From CALBPI01 sp039033995 (GTDB lineage Bacteria > Pseudomonadota > Gammaproteobacteria > Steroidobacterales > Woeseiaceae), in contig JBCCBP010000018.1 in assembly GCA_039033995.1 (NCBI GenBank), positions 3,051 through 67,050 on the forward strand: a DNA stretch of 64,000 bases. Direction: 5' to 3'. The notes beneath the pieces were generated by a model. That model was given only the letters and a program-made list of their open reading frames with translations, did not search any database and was not told the origin of the DNA. How positions within the stretch are numbered: the first letter of the stretch is position 1; each line of letters opens with the position of its first letter. Positions 24,942-33,356 of the stretch are shown piece after piece. The translations under genes and the position numbers were made by a program.

Positions 24942-26966
24942 ATGAGCAACTACCAACACTGGCAATCAGAACGAGACGATAGCAATCGCCTGTGGCTAGG
25001 CATTGACAAGGCGGAAAGCAGCGCCAACGTGCTGTCAGGGCCTGTCTTGCGAGAGCTCGACGACTTATTGAACGAAGCGGACCAATCACCCCCGAGCGCG
25101 TTGATCGTTTATTCGCTCAAAAAGAGCGGATTCGTGATGGGTGCCGATATCAACGAGTTCACAACACTAGCCAATGCCGATGAGGCGTATGCGCTGGTCA
25201 GACTTGGGCAACAGGTGCTCGACAGGCTGGAGTCTGCCCGTTATCCAACCGTTGCAGCGATGGATGGGATGGCACTGGGTGGCGGGCTCGAATTAGCGAT
25301 GGCTTGTCACTATCGCATCGCGGTGGATGTGCAAAAGCCCGTCATTGGCTTACCCGAGGTCCAGTTGGGCATTCACCCCGGTTTTGGCGGCACCGTGCGT
25401 GCCGTGCAACTTGCCGGCGTGGCCGCCGCTATGCCGCTTATGCTGACCGGTAAATCCGTCACGCCGGGCAAGGCGCTGAAACTCGGACTGGTCGACCAGC
25501 TCTGTGAGCGCGATCAGTGGCGCGATCAGGCGATTGCCATGGCGGAGCAACGACCACCGCGTCGTAAAGCCCCGCTCGGCGCGCGGTTGATGAACCTCCC
25601 GATCGTGCGTGGCATCGTTGCCAAAAAGATTGAGGCGCAGACGCGTGCGAAAGCCAATCCTGACCACTACCCCGCGCCATTCGCCATCATCGACTTGTGG
25701 CGCCAGCACGGTGCCAGCGCAAGCAGTGGGTACGAAGCCGAAGCACGCTCGATTGCCACGCTGATGGTTGGCGGGACGGCGCAGAACCTTGTGCGCGTGT
25801 TCTTCCTGCGCAACGGACTTAAGGGACAGGGCAGTAAGATTGATGCGACCATCCAACGCGTTCACGTCGTTGGCGCGGGTGTTATGGGCGGCGATATTGC
25901 TGCGTGGTGTGCGTTGAAAGGGTTACAAGTCTCGCTGCAGGATCGCGAACTGAAATACATCACGCCAGCGCTGCAGCGGGCAGAAAAACTGTTTGAGAAG
26001 AAGTCCCGAACGCCGGAGCAACTGGCTGCCACAAAAGCACGCCTGCGAGCCGATGTTGCGGGTGACGAGGTCGCAGACGCCGACATCGTGATTGAAGCGA
26101 TTTATGAAAACGCGGATGCCAAACAAGCGCTGTATCAATCACTGTTACCCAAGATGAAGCCCGGTGCGATACTGGCGACCAACACGTCGAGTATCAAACT
26201 CGAAACTTTGCGTGAAGGCCTACGCGAACCGAATCGATTTATTGGTGTACATTTTTTCAACCCGGTTGCCTATCTGGACTTGGTTGAAGTCGTCAGAACA
26301 CCGGATACCGAACAGTCAGCCGTGGATTTTGGCGTCGCATTCGTCAAGAAAATTGGAAAACTGCCGCTGGTCTGTCTGAGTTCGCCAGGTTTTGTGGTCA
26401 ATCGTATTCTTGCTGCGTATATGGGTGAGGCGTTCCGTCTGGCCGCCGAAGGCGTCTCGCTGCCTGCCATCGACGATGCGGCCACGAATTTTGGTATGCC
26501 GATGGGGCCTATAGAGCTTGCTGATACCGTTGGACTCGATATCGGCCTAAGTGTCGCGCGAATTCTGGGCGGCAGTGACGACGAACTCCGCACACTGATC
26601 GACATGGTGGACGCAGGGACAGTAGGCCGAAAATCCGGGCAAGGCTTTTACCGTTGGGAAAACGGCAAAGTGGTTAAGCCGGAAGCAGCGAACACCGCTA
26701 TTCCGGCCGATCTGACCGATCGGTTGATATTGCCAATGGTCAACGAAGCAGTGAAGTGTCTTGACGAAGGTGTTGTCGAAAGCGCTGACCTGCTGGATGG
26801 CGGTGTCATTTTTGGCACGGGCTTTGCGCCATTTAATGGCGGGCCGCTGCAATATGCGCGGCAACGAGGTGTCGCCGAGATTATCGAAACAATGCAGGCG
26901 CTGGCACGGTCTCATGGAGAGCATCTTGCCCCGGCTGTGGAGGCATGGTCCAGATTTGAGGCCTGA
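24942..26966 (+). CDS. fadJ: Multifunctional fatty acid oxidation protein (enoyl-CoA hydratase / 3-hydroxyacyl-CoA dehydrogenase)
   Basis: A 674-residue bifunctional beta-oxidation enzyme. The N-terminal crotonase domain carries the oxyanion GADINEF, ALGGGLELAMAC (catalytic Glu) and GLPEVQLGIHPGFGGT (second Glu). The NAD-binding domain begins near residue 305 (VVGAGVMGGDIAAWCALKG) and contains ATNTSSI and the catalytic His in GVHFFNPV. The C-terminal dehydrogenase repeats include SPGFVVNRIL and GRKSGQGFY. Domain order and length fit FadB/FadJ; there is no adjacent thiolase gene, so the choice of FadJ over FadB is tentative. It follows the EEP gene by 24 bp and may share its transcript. Confidence 0.88.
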   Translation: MSNYQHWQSERDDSNRLWLGIDKAESSANVLSGPVLRELDDLLNEADQSPPSALIVYSLKKSGFVMGADINEFTTLANADEAYALVRLGQQVLDRLESARYPTVAAMDGMALGGGLELAMACHYRIAVDVQKPVIGLPEVQLGIHPGFGGTVRAVQLAGVAAAMPLMLTGKSVTPGKALKLGLVDQLCERDQWRDQAIAMAEQRPPRRKAPLGARLMNLPIVRGIVAKKIEAQTRAKANPDHYPAPFAIIDLWRQHGASASSGYEAEARSIATLMVGGTAQNLVRVFFLRNGLKGQGSKIDATIQRVHVVGAGVMGGDIAAWCALKGLQVSLQDRELKYITPALQRAEKLFEKKSRTPEQLAATKARLRADVAGDEVADADIVIEAIYENADAKQALYQSLLPKMKPGAILATNTSSIKLETLREGLREPNRFIGVHFFNPVAYLDLVEVVRTPDTEQSAVDFGVAFVKKIGKLPLVCLSSPGFVVNRILAAYMGEAFRLAAEGVSLPAIDDAATNFGMPMGPIELADTVGLDIGLSVARILGGSDDELRTLIDMVDAGTVGRKSGQGFYRWENGKVVKPEAANTAIPADLTDRLILPMVNEAVKCLDEGVVESADLLDGGVIFGTGFAPFNGGPLQYARQRGVAEIIETMQALARSHGEHLAPAVEAWSRFEA

Positions 26967-27048
26967 CGCACAGATGCGACTTAGGGATAGGATTAGGCTA
27001 TAACACTCGGAAATTGCGGCAGAAATGTTAATATTCGCATCTGACACA

Positions 27049-27067
27049 GGCGCGCTGCCAGCGCGCC
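27049..27067. repeat. Perfect inverted repeat upstream of the cNMP-rhodanese gene
   Basis: GGCGCGCT-GCC-AGCGCGCC, an 8-bp perfect stem 31 bp before the ATG at 27099 and 83 bp after the fadJ stop. There is no T-tract, so it is not an obvious terminator; it may be a 5'UTR hairpin or an operator. Confidence 0.6.
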
Positions 27068-27098
27068 GTCTCAGAGCCCTCTCAGAACGCGTATTTAG

Positions 27099-28136
27099 AT
27101 GTCAAATAAAGAACTAACAATAGAAGACCTCAGGCGTTTTTCTCCGCTCGATGGCCTCAAGACAGAAAATCTTGTGGCATTGGTTAAAAAGACCAAGATC
27201 GAGTCCCTGGAGCCGGGACAACTGCTGTTTAACGAAGGCGATACGGAAAAACGGACCTACTACATTCTGGATGGCGCTATCCAATTGCTCGAAAATGGCG
27301 CTGAAGCGGATGTCGTTACCGGCGACTCAGCGCGTGCGCGCAACCCACTAGCGCCTATTTTGCCGCGCCGCTACACCGCTAAGGCAGTAGAGGCCGTGCG
27401 TTTTCTATCCATCGACAGCGATCTTCTCGATGTCATGTTGACCTGGGACCAAACCGGGTCGTACGAGGTTGGCGACCTCCGTGATGACGTCAAGGGCAAT
27501 GACGACTGGATGACGACACTGCTGCAAAGCTCAGCATTTCATAAAATACCGCCCGCCAATATCCAAGCGATTTTCATGCGAATGCAGCAAGTCAATTTCA
27601 AGTCGGGTGACCAGATCATCAAACAGGGTACGGACGGCGATTTCTTCTATGTGTTGACCCGCGGCAATGCCGTTGTCACGCGCGAAACACCATTGAATAA
27701 AGAAGGTATCCGATTGGCTGATTTGGCGGTTGGCAGCACCTTCGGTGAAGAAGCGCTAATCTCTGACGCCAATCGCAATGCGACCGTCACGATGCTGACC
27801 GATGGCTCTGTCATGCGGCTTGGCAAGGAAGACTTCCGCAAGCTCCTGAACGAACCGATGCTCGATTGGGTAGATATGGCGAAAGCCGAGCAAGTCATCG
27901 CCAATGGGGGTGTCTGGCTAGACGTTCGCTTGCCGAGTGAGTTTCAGAACTTCAGCAAGCCGGGCGCGATTAACATGCCGCTTTACTTTATCCGCTTGAA
28001 GTTATCGACGCTCGATACCTCGACGCCGTATGTCGTCTGCTGCGATACCGGGCGTAGAAGTTCGGCAGGCGCCTATATTCTGAATGAACGTGGCTTCACG
28101 ACCTACGTATTGCAGGGTGGTCTCGCCCAGGCCTGA
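27099..28136 (+). CDS. Tandem cyclic-nucleotide-binding domains fused to a rhodanese domain
   Basis: A 345-residue soluble protein. Residues about 12-110 are a first cNMP-binding barrel (LEPGQLLFNEGDTEKRTYYILDG) whose phosphate-binding cassette is eroded. Residues about 140-250 are a second barrel with a good cassette (FGEEALISDANRNATV, Glu and Arg present). Residues about 260-345 are a rhodanese domain with the active-site loop CCDTGRRS, so a persulfide-forming Cys is present. The design suggests sulfur transfer or sulfide sensing gated by a nucleotide; this is inference. The stop codon abuts the convergent pilZ stop directly. Confidence 0.85.
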   Translation: MSNKELTIEDLRRFSPLDGLKTENLVALVKKTKIESLEPGQLLFNEGDTEKRTYYILDGAIQLLENGAEADVVTGDSARARNPLAPILPRRYTAKAVEAVRFLSIDSDLLDVMLTWDQTGSYEVGDLRDDVKGNDDWMTTLLQSSAFHKIPPANIQAIFMRMQQVNFKSGDQIIKQGTDGDFFYVLTRGNAVVTRETPLNKEGIRLADLAVGSTFGEEALISDANRNATVTMLTDGSVMRLGKEDFRKLLNEPMLDWVDMAKAEQVIANGGVWLDVRLPSEFQNFSKPGAINMPLYFIRLKLSTLDTSTPYVVCCDTGRRSSAGAYILNERGFTTYVLQGGLAQA

Positions 28137-28475
28137 CTACATCGTATGGGTCGCTTTCTCACCGCCCAGCGCCCCGGCCAGGTAATTTTCGATCTTCTTC
28201 TGTGTGTTGCCAAGATCCTGCTCAGAGAACTGTACCCCGATACCTGCCGTTCGCTGGCCTTGTGCGCCCTTCGGTGTCATCCAGACCACCTTGCCGGCAA
28301 CCGGTAGTTTTTCATCTTCGCCCATCAGGCTCAGCAACATGAACACTTCGTCGCCTAGGCGATAGGAACTGTTGGTAGGAATAAACAACCCGCCATTACG
28401 AATAAATGGCATATAGGCGAGGTACAGCGCACTCTTGTCTTTGATGGTCAGGGTTAACAAGCCTGGTTTTGTCAT
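28137..28475 (-). CDS. pilZ: Type IV pilus biogenesis protein PilZ
   Basis: A 112-residue single-domain PilZ protein, close to the 118 residues of the Pseudomonas protein. It has the family pattern LTLTIKDKSALYLAYMPFIRNGGLF shortened to LYLAYMPF...GGLFIPT, then GDEVFMLLSL, VAGKVVWMTPKGAQG and GIGVQFSE. The c-di-GMP-binding RxxxR motif is absent, as in true PilZ, which acts through PilB and FimX-type partners. ATG 28475 has GGAAGAG upstream; an in-frame TTG overlapping the holB stop would add seven residues. Its place after holB is conserved in gammaproteobacteria. Confidence 0.9.
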   Translation of the reverse strand: MTKPGLLTLTIKDKSALYLAYMPFIRNGGLFIPTNSSYRLGDEVFMLLSLMGEDEKLPVAGKVVWMTPKGAQGQRTAGIGVQFSEQDLGNTQKKIENYLAGALGGEKATHTM

Positions 28476-28492
28476 CGTTGCATCTCTTCCAA

Positions 28493-29446
28493 TCAATGCC
28501 CGCGCAATGGACTAGCCAAACCCGCCAGACCGTTTTGCCATGGCAGCACTAGCGAATCGATCGCCAATTCTGTGTTGACGCTGCCTTGAGTAGCCTTGCG
28601 CGCGCTTTTCAACTTATCTAGATAACAAAAGGCGTCCCGAGTGTCTATGACATAATCTCGAAATTTCGACGTAGTTCCCAGTCTTTCCGAATCGGGGTAA
28701 ATCCAACGCGATGTGACCACTTCCAGCGCACGAAGCACGTCCCGGATTTCGTAGCTACGCCACGCCTCTGCTATCGCTAGCGGTGGCTTGCGGCCGTCGA
28801 CAATGGCCGCGATGTCTTGTTCGATCTGTGCCAGCACCGCAACAGACCCGTCGGCGAGTGCCGCCAACGCAGCAACGGGCGCATCATTGTGCAGCATCAG
28901 TGCGGTGGCGGCGTCTGCCGCCGAGTTACCCTGCTCCGCTATCCATTGCTGCGATTGTGATCGCGGCGGTGTCGGAATTCGGAACGTCACACAGCGGCTG
29001 ATGATGGTCGCGGGAATGCGTGACAGATCATCCGCCAGCAATATCAGTGTGCAGTCGCCTGCAGGCTCCTCGAGTGTTTTCAATAATGCATTTGCCGCCG
29101 CCAGTGTCATGCTGTCCGCCGTGTCGATAACGGCAACTTTTTGCCCAGCATGGGCGCTCAGCCCCAGTTTCTCACTGAGCACGCGGATTTGATCGATCGA
29201 AATCTGCTTCTTGTCCTCGAGCGGTGATACGTAGTGAAAATCGGGGGATCGCAGATCTTCCGGCGTCAGCGACGCCCCAACAGCATCGGTCAATACGGTA
29301 GCGGTCAGACCATCGGCTGCCAGCTGCAACGCAAGCTGTCGTTTGCCGAGGCCTCTTCTGCCCGTCAGCATGATGGCATGCGGCAGTTGTCTAGACTCTC
29401 GTAGCGTGTCGAGTTGGCGATAGGTTGCCTGCAGCCAGAACAGCAT
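28493..29446 (-). CDS. holB: DNA polymerase III delta-prime subunit
   Basis: A clamp-loader subunit of 317 residues. The AAA+ fold is seen in GRRGLGKRQLALQLA (P-loop region), KVAVIDTADSM, ANALLKTLEEP, and the SRC motif in TIISRCVTF. The zinc-binding module of four Cys normally found between the P-loop and the next strand is missing, and the segment is shortened (LTDAVGASLTPEDLRSPDF). Its ATG overlaps the tmk stop by one base, and pilZ follows closely. The gene order fixes its identity despite the missing module. Confidence 0.9.
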   Translation of the reverse strand: MLFWLQATYRQLDTLRESRQLPHAIMLTGRRGLGKRQLALQLAADGLTATVLTDAVGASLTPEDLRSPDFHYVSPLEDKKQISIDQIRVLSEKLGLSAHAGQKVAVIDTADSMTLAAANALLKTLEEPAGDCTLILLADDLSRIPATIISRCVTFRIPTPPRSQSQQWIAEQGNSAADAATALMLHNDAPVAALAALADGSVAVLAQIEQDIAAIVDGRKPPLAIAEAWRSYEIRDVLRALEVVTSRWIYPDSERLGTTSKFRDYVIDTRDAFCYLDKLKSARKATQGSVNTELAIDSLVLPWQNGLAGLASPLRGH

Positions 29447-30102
29447 TATCGAGCAGCCCGTTCGGCCAGCATGTGATCCAAGTGCACAGCTAGCGTGTCC
29501 CGCAACGACTGGACAGTACCGCTCGTATCCACGACCGTAAACCTGTCTGGGTCTGCGTCAGCGAGTGTTTCGTAACCGCGGGCGACGCGTGCAAAAAACG
29601 TATCAGTCTGTTGCTCGATACGATCACGACCGGCTTGTCGCGCATCCATACGTGCAGCAACGACGGCTGCCTGCGCTTGTAGCAAAAACGTCCGATGCGG
29701 CCACAGGTCACCATGAACCCAATCTGCCAGTATGCGGATTCTGTCACTGTCGAAACCGCGCCCCGCGCCCTGATAGGCAAGCGTCGCATCGGTAAACCGA
29801 TCGCACAGTACCCATTGCCCGGCCGCGAGCGCAGGCCGTATGACCTCAGCGACACTCTGCGCGCGTGCGGCAAACATCATCAGCAATTCACTAACATCGG
29901 ACACACGCTCTTCGTGTTTACCAAGGACAAGTTTACGCAACGCCTCTGCGAGCGGCGTACCACCCGGCTCACGCGTGCTGATCCACGAGACGCCACGTTC
30001 GTTGAGAATCTCGCCAGCCACCTGAATCGCTGTCGACTTACCGACCGCCTCGACACCTTCAAAACTCACAAACATCGCACGATGGGCGTCCCTATCGCTC
30101 AT
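29446..30102 (-). CDS. tmk: Thymidylate kinase
   Basis: Phosphorylates dTMP to dTDP. The 218-residue protein has the P-loop VSFEGVEAVGKST near residue 12, the TREPGGTPLAE signature, and DRFTDATLAYQGAGRG. The lid region is R-rich (ARMDARQAGRDRIEQQ). The P-loop reads GVEAVGKS where most members read GIDGAGKS; the Lys and Ser are retained. It overlaps mltG by 4 bp and holB by 1 bp, so it is translationally coupled on both sides. Confidence 0.94.
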   Translation of the reverse strand: MSDRDAHRAMFVSFEGVEAVGKSTAIQVAGEILNERGVSWISTREPGGTPLAEALRKLVLGKHEERVSDVSELLMMFAARAQSVAEVIRPALAAGQWVLCDRFTDATLAYQGAGRGFDSDRIRILADWVHGDLWPHRTFLLQAQAAVVAARMDARQAGRDRIEQQTDTFFARVARGYETLADADPDRFTVVDTSGTVQSLRDTLAVHLDHMLAERAAR

Positions 30103-31163
30103 CGTGAGCCCCGCCGTAGTGCTTTCAAATACGCCTGCACCGCACGCTCATGTTCTTCCAGCGTCTTCGAGAACACATGACTGCCGTCGCCTTTACCGGA
30201 CGCCACGAAATAGAGTGTCTCGCCGTCTGCGGGCATCATCACTGACACAAGCGCGGCCTCACCCGGCAGCGCGATGGGCGTCGGCGGCAGGCCGTCGATC
30301 GTGTAGGTGTTATACGGCGTACGCGTTTGTAAATCAGACCGTCGAATATCCCCATCGTAGTCTTGACCAATACCATAGATCACGGTCGGATCCGTTTGCA
30401 GACGCATCGATTGTGCCAGGCGGCGCACAAAAACGCCGGCGATCTGCGCTCGCTCGCTGGCGAGCCCCGTCTCTTTTTCGACAATGGAAGCGAGCACGAG
30501 TGCCGCATAAGGAGTGTCAATGCCTTTGGGCGGGTCGCCTTGTTCCCAGACTTTATCGAGTCGCGTTCGCATCAATGCAACACCCGTCTCGACAATGTCG
30601 GATGCGCTACTGCCTGCCGCGAAGCGATACGTGTCAGGTGCGAGCCAGCCCTCAAGACTACTACCCGACACACCGAACCGTACGCTCAATTCGGCGAGCT
30701 GGTCATCGGATAGCCACGCGACACCGTCTGCGCGTTGGTCGATAGCGACGTCAAGATCGTCAACAATGGCAGGATGTGCGGTGATCGCTGCGAGGCCTTG
30801 TGCGACCGTCCAGCCTTCGACGATCACGAGCTTTTCAAGATCGACGTTGCCAGCGCGTATCAATGCGAAAAACGCGGTCGCAGACAAACCCGGTGTTAGC
30901 GTGTATCGGCCCGCTTTGATGTCAGCCGCGTTGCCGTCGAGCCGCGCACGTAGCAGCAACCAATGCGTGTTTTTACTGATGCCTCGCTCGCGCAACTGTC
31001 GGGACACACCGCGCAATGTCGCGCCCATCGGTATCTCGAACGCGGTCGGCTCCGACAGGGACAACGGCTGTTGCATGTAGGCCGCCATACTGAAGTGCGC
31101 CCACGCCAAGCCGACGCCGGCGAGGAGCATGAGCACGATCGTTGATTTGATCAGCCAGCGCAC
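30099..31163 (-). CDS. mltG: Endolytic murein transglycosylase
   Basis: Cleaves nascent glycan strands in the periplasm and so limits their length. The 354-residue protein has one N-terminal membrane anchor (IVLMLLAGVGLAWAHF), a LysM-like region, and the YceG domain. The catalytic Glu lies in ALVLASIVEKETG; LQTDPTVIYG, YNTYTIDGLPPTPI and FSKTLEEHERAV are family landmarks. It sits between pabC and tmk, its conserved position. Confidence 0.94.
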   Translation of the reverse strand: MRWLIKSTIVLMLLAGVGLAWAHFSMAAYMQQPLSLSEPTAFEIPMGATLRGVSRQLRERGISKNTHWLLLRARLDGNAADIKAGRYTLTPGLSATAFFALIRAGNVDLEKLVIVEGWTVAQGLAAITAHPAIVDDLDVAIDQRADGVAWLSDDQLAELSVRFGVSGSSLEGWLAPDTYRFAAGSSASDIVETGVALMRTRLDKVWEQGDPPKGIDTPYAALVLASIVEKETGLASERAQIAGVFVRRLAQSMRLQTDPTVIYGIGQDYDGDIRRSDLQTRTPYNTYTIDGLPPTPIALPGEAALVSVMMPADGETLYFVASGKGDGSHVFSKTLEEHERAVQAYLKALRRGSR

Positions 31164-31165
31164 GA

Positions 31166-31957
31166 CTAACCAAACCCCGCCTGTACCAGGTCGGCGCGCA
31201 GCGCATCAGCAACGGGCGTGGCCGAAGGTAACCACTGCCCGCAAATCGAATTGGCGCTGACGACACCGCGTACGGCATTGCAAACAAAGATCTCGTCTGC
31301 CAATAGCGCATCCTCAAGATGCAAACGTTGTGATTTAGCATCGCTGTGCGCGAGCACCCAATCGCGCAGGACGCCGGCAACTCCCTGATTGATCAATCGC
31401 GGCGTCATCAACTCACCATCCCGTACAACAAACAGGTTGTGCATGGTAGCGCACACCAACGCGCCCTGCTGATCGCAGACGATCTGCACGACGCCCGGCT
31501 CGACCGGAAGGTCTGCGGCTTGCTGCACTTCCGCCAATCGTGAGAGATGTTTGAGCGGTGGCAGGCCAGGATGGGTTGGCGCGGAAATCGGTGATAACAA
31601 TAAGTGACATTCCGCGGCGCTCTTAACCAATGACCCGCTAGACAACACCAAAGTCGGCGACGCATCATCAGGCGGACGATACCCCCGCGCGCCATCACCG
31701 CGAGTCACTATGACTTTCAGCCAATCAGCATCCGGATAGCGCTCCAGAAACGCGACGATTTGGGCTGCGACCGATGACATATCCAAGCCCATGATCTGCA
31801 ACGCGGCAGAGGATCGATGTAGGCGTGCCAGATGCCAGTCCAAAAGTGGCAGCCTGCGATGACTGACTCGTAGGGTTTCGAAAACACCGTCGCCATACAA
31901 TAACCCGCGATCATCAGCCGAGACCATCTCACCCGCGTTGGCATCTACGATGTGCAC
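31166..31957 (-). CDS. pabC: Aminodeoxychorismate lyase
   Basis: A PLP enzyme of 263 residues that splits 4-amino-4-deoxychorismate to p-aminobenzoate and pyruvate for folate synthesis. It is a class IV aminotransferase fold: DRGLLYGDGVFETLRV at residues 17-32, the PLP Lys in PLKHLSRLAEVQ, and ALLADEIFVCNAVRGV near the C-terminus. It overlaps pabB by 13 bp, which links both steps of the same pathway, and precedes mltG by 2 bp. Confidence 0.92.
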   Translation of the reverse strand: MHIVDANAGEMVSADDRGLLYGDGVFETLRVSHRRLPLLDWHLARLHRSSAALQIMGLDMSSVAAQIVAFLERYPDADWLKVIVTRGDGARGYRPPDDASPTLVLSSGSLVKSAAECHLLLSPISAPTHPGLPPLKHLSRLAEVQQAADLPVEPGVVQIVCDQQGALVCATMHNLFVVRDGELMTPRLINQGVAGVLRDWVLAHSDAKSQRLHLEDALLADEIFVCNAVRGVVSANSICGQWLPSATPVADALRADLVQAGFG

Positions 31958-33333
31958 GATGCGGCTCCCATCGCGCGAATGAGACCACGTGCTTTGGCCC
32001 GAGTCTCCGCCAATTCGGCAGCCGGTTCGGAGTCTGCGACAATGCCGGCACCGGCTCTAAAACTTAAGTGATGCTCGCTTAGCGCCATCGTACGAATCAG
32101 GATGTTGAGATCCATTCGTCCGTCACGCCCCAGATAACCCAGAGAACCCGTGTAGGCGCCCCGCGGCGCCTGTTCCAAATCGGCAATTAACTGCATGCAT
32201 CTTACCTTCGGACAGCCCGTGATCGTACCGCCAGGGAACACGGCACGCAGCGTCTCGCCCGGACCCACTTCAGAGCGCAGCCGACCCGTCACATTGGAGA
32301 CGATATGATGCACGTGGGCGTAACTCTCAATGGCCATGTACTCATCCACTTCCACACTACCCGCCTCGCAGATGCGTCCGAGATCGTTACGCTCAAGGTC
32401 GATCAGCATGACATGTTCGGCCAGCTCTTTCTGGTTCGCGAGCAACTCATCCAACAAGCGTTGATCCTCAGCGCTATCCAGGCCACGGGGTCGGGTTCCT
32501 GCGATCGGGCGCGTATCCACCCGGTCACCGTGCACCGAAACCAGGCGTTCCGGAGATGACGACACGATATGTAGATCGTCGAATCGAGCTAAGGCCGCGA
32601 AAGGCGCGGGGTTCTCGCGACACAATGCGTCGAACAAGGCACTGGTCGCATCGTCTGGCAAACGACCACGCCAGGCGCGCGACAGGTTTGCCTGATAAAC
32701 GTCACCAGCTTCAATCGCCTGTTTTGCCGTAATGACCGCATCGAGAAACTGTTCTGGCGCATCTTCGCTCAGCATGATGGGTGATAGTGACCGCGGTTTT
32801 GGCTGCAGTTCGCGCAGCTGATCAAGCAATGGCGCCTGCAGCGACGGATGCTCTGTCACCAGAAAGCACTGTCCTGGGACGCCATCCGTTTTCTCGCAGA
32901 TGATCGCTGCAGGAATGCGAACGGCCGCCGCGACAAGCTGTTCGTCCGCCACGGGCAATCGCAGCGATGGCTCGATCTGCTGTGCCAGTTCGTAACTCAG
33001 ATAGACAAACCAGCCACCGACAAACGGTAATCGGTGGCTTTGATTGGCGTGACCGCCATCCTGTGCAAACCAACGATCCAGGCCAACCAGAAAATCGTCA
33101 GATTCCTGCAGTAGCCCTGACGGCGCATCGCCGCTGACCGCGAGTGTCAGGGCATTGTCAGCGAAGCGTAACGTCAGCGCACCGGACGGCGCCGCGAAAA
33201 GAATGTCGTAGTGCACGCTCGCGTTACCCGGCGAAACACTACGCAGCAAAAACGGGAACATGTCCGGCGCCGAATCATGTAGCGCCAGGAGATCTGGCGC
33301 TGCATCGAGCAGTCTGACGTCGGGCTTCACCAT
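31945..33333 (-). CDS. pabB: Aminodeoxychorismate synthase component I
   Basis: A 462-residue chorismate-binding enzyme that aminates chorismate to aminodeoxychorismate with a PabA glutaminase, not seen here. The catalytic region has DVYQANLSR, RPIAGTRPRG, LIDLERNDLGRICE, PGGTITGCPKVRCMQ and GSLGYLGRDGRMDLNI. Escherichia coli PabB has Lys in PIKGT at the residue read here as Ala (PIAGT), the anthranilate-synthase-like state; some PabB proteins share this. The overlap with pabC supports pabB over trpE. The gene sits between fabF and pabC, where many gammaproteobacteria have no gene. Confidence 0.85.
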   Translation of the reverse strand: MVKPDVRLLDAAPDLLALHDSAPDMFPFLLRSVSPGNASVHYDILFAAPSGALTLRFADNALTLAVSGDAPSGLLQESDDFLVGLDRWFAQDGGHANQSHRLPFVGGWFVYLSYELAQQIEPSLRLPVADEQLVAAAVRIPAAIICEKTDGVPGQCFLVTEHPSLQAPLLDQLRELQPKPRSLSPIMLSEDAPEQFLDAVITAKQAIEAGDVYQANLSRAWRGRLPDDATSALFDALCRENPAPFAALARFDDLHIVSSSPERLVSVHGDRVDTRPIAGTRPRGLDSAEDQRLLDELLANQKELAEHVMLIDLERNDLGRICEAGSVEVDEYMAIESYAHVHHIVSNVTGRLRSEVGPGETLRAVFPGGTITGCPKVRCMQLIADLEQAPRGAYTGSLGYLGRDGRMDLNILIRTMALSEHHLSFRAGAGIVADSEPAAELAETRAKARGLIRAMGAASCTS

Positions 33334-33356
33334 CCAGCGTTCGCCACCGCTCTTGG

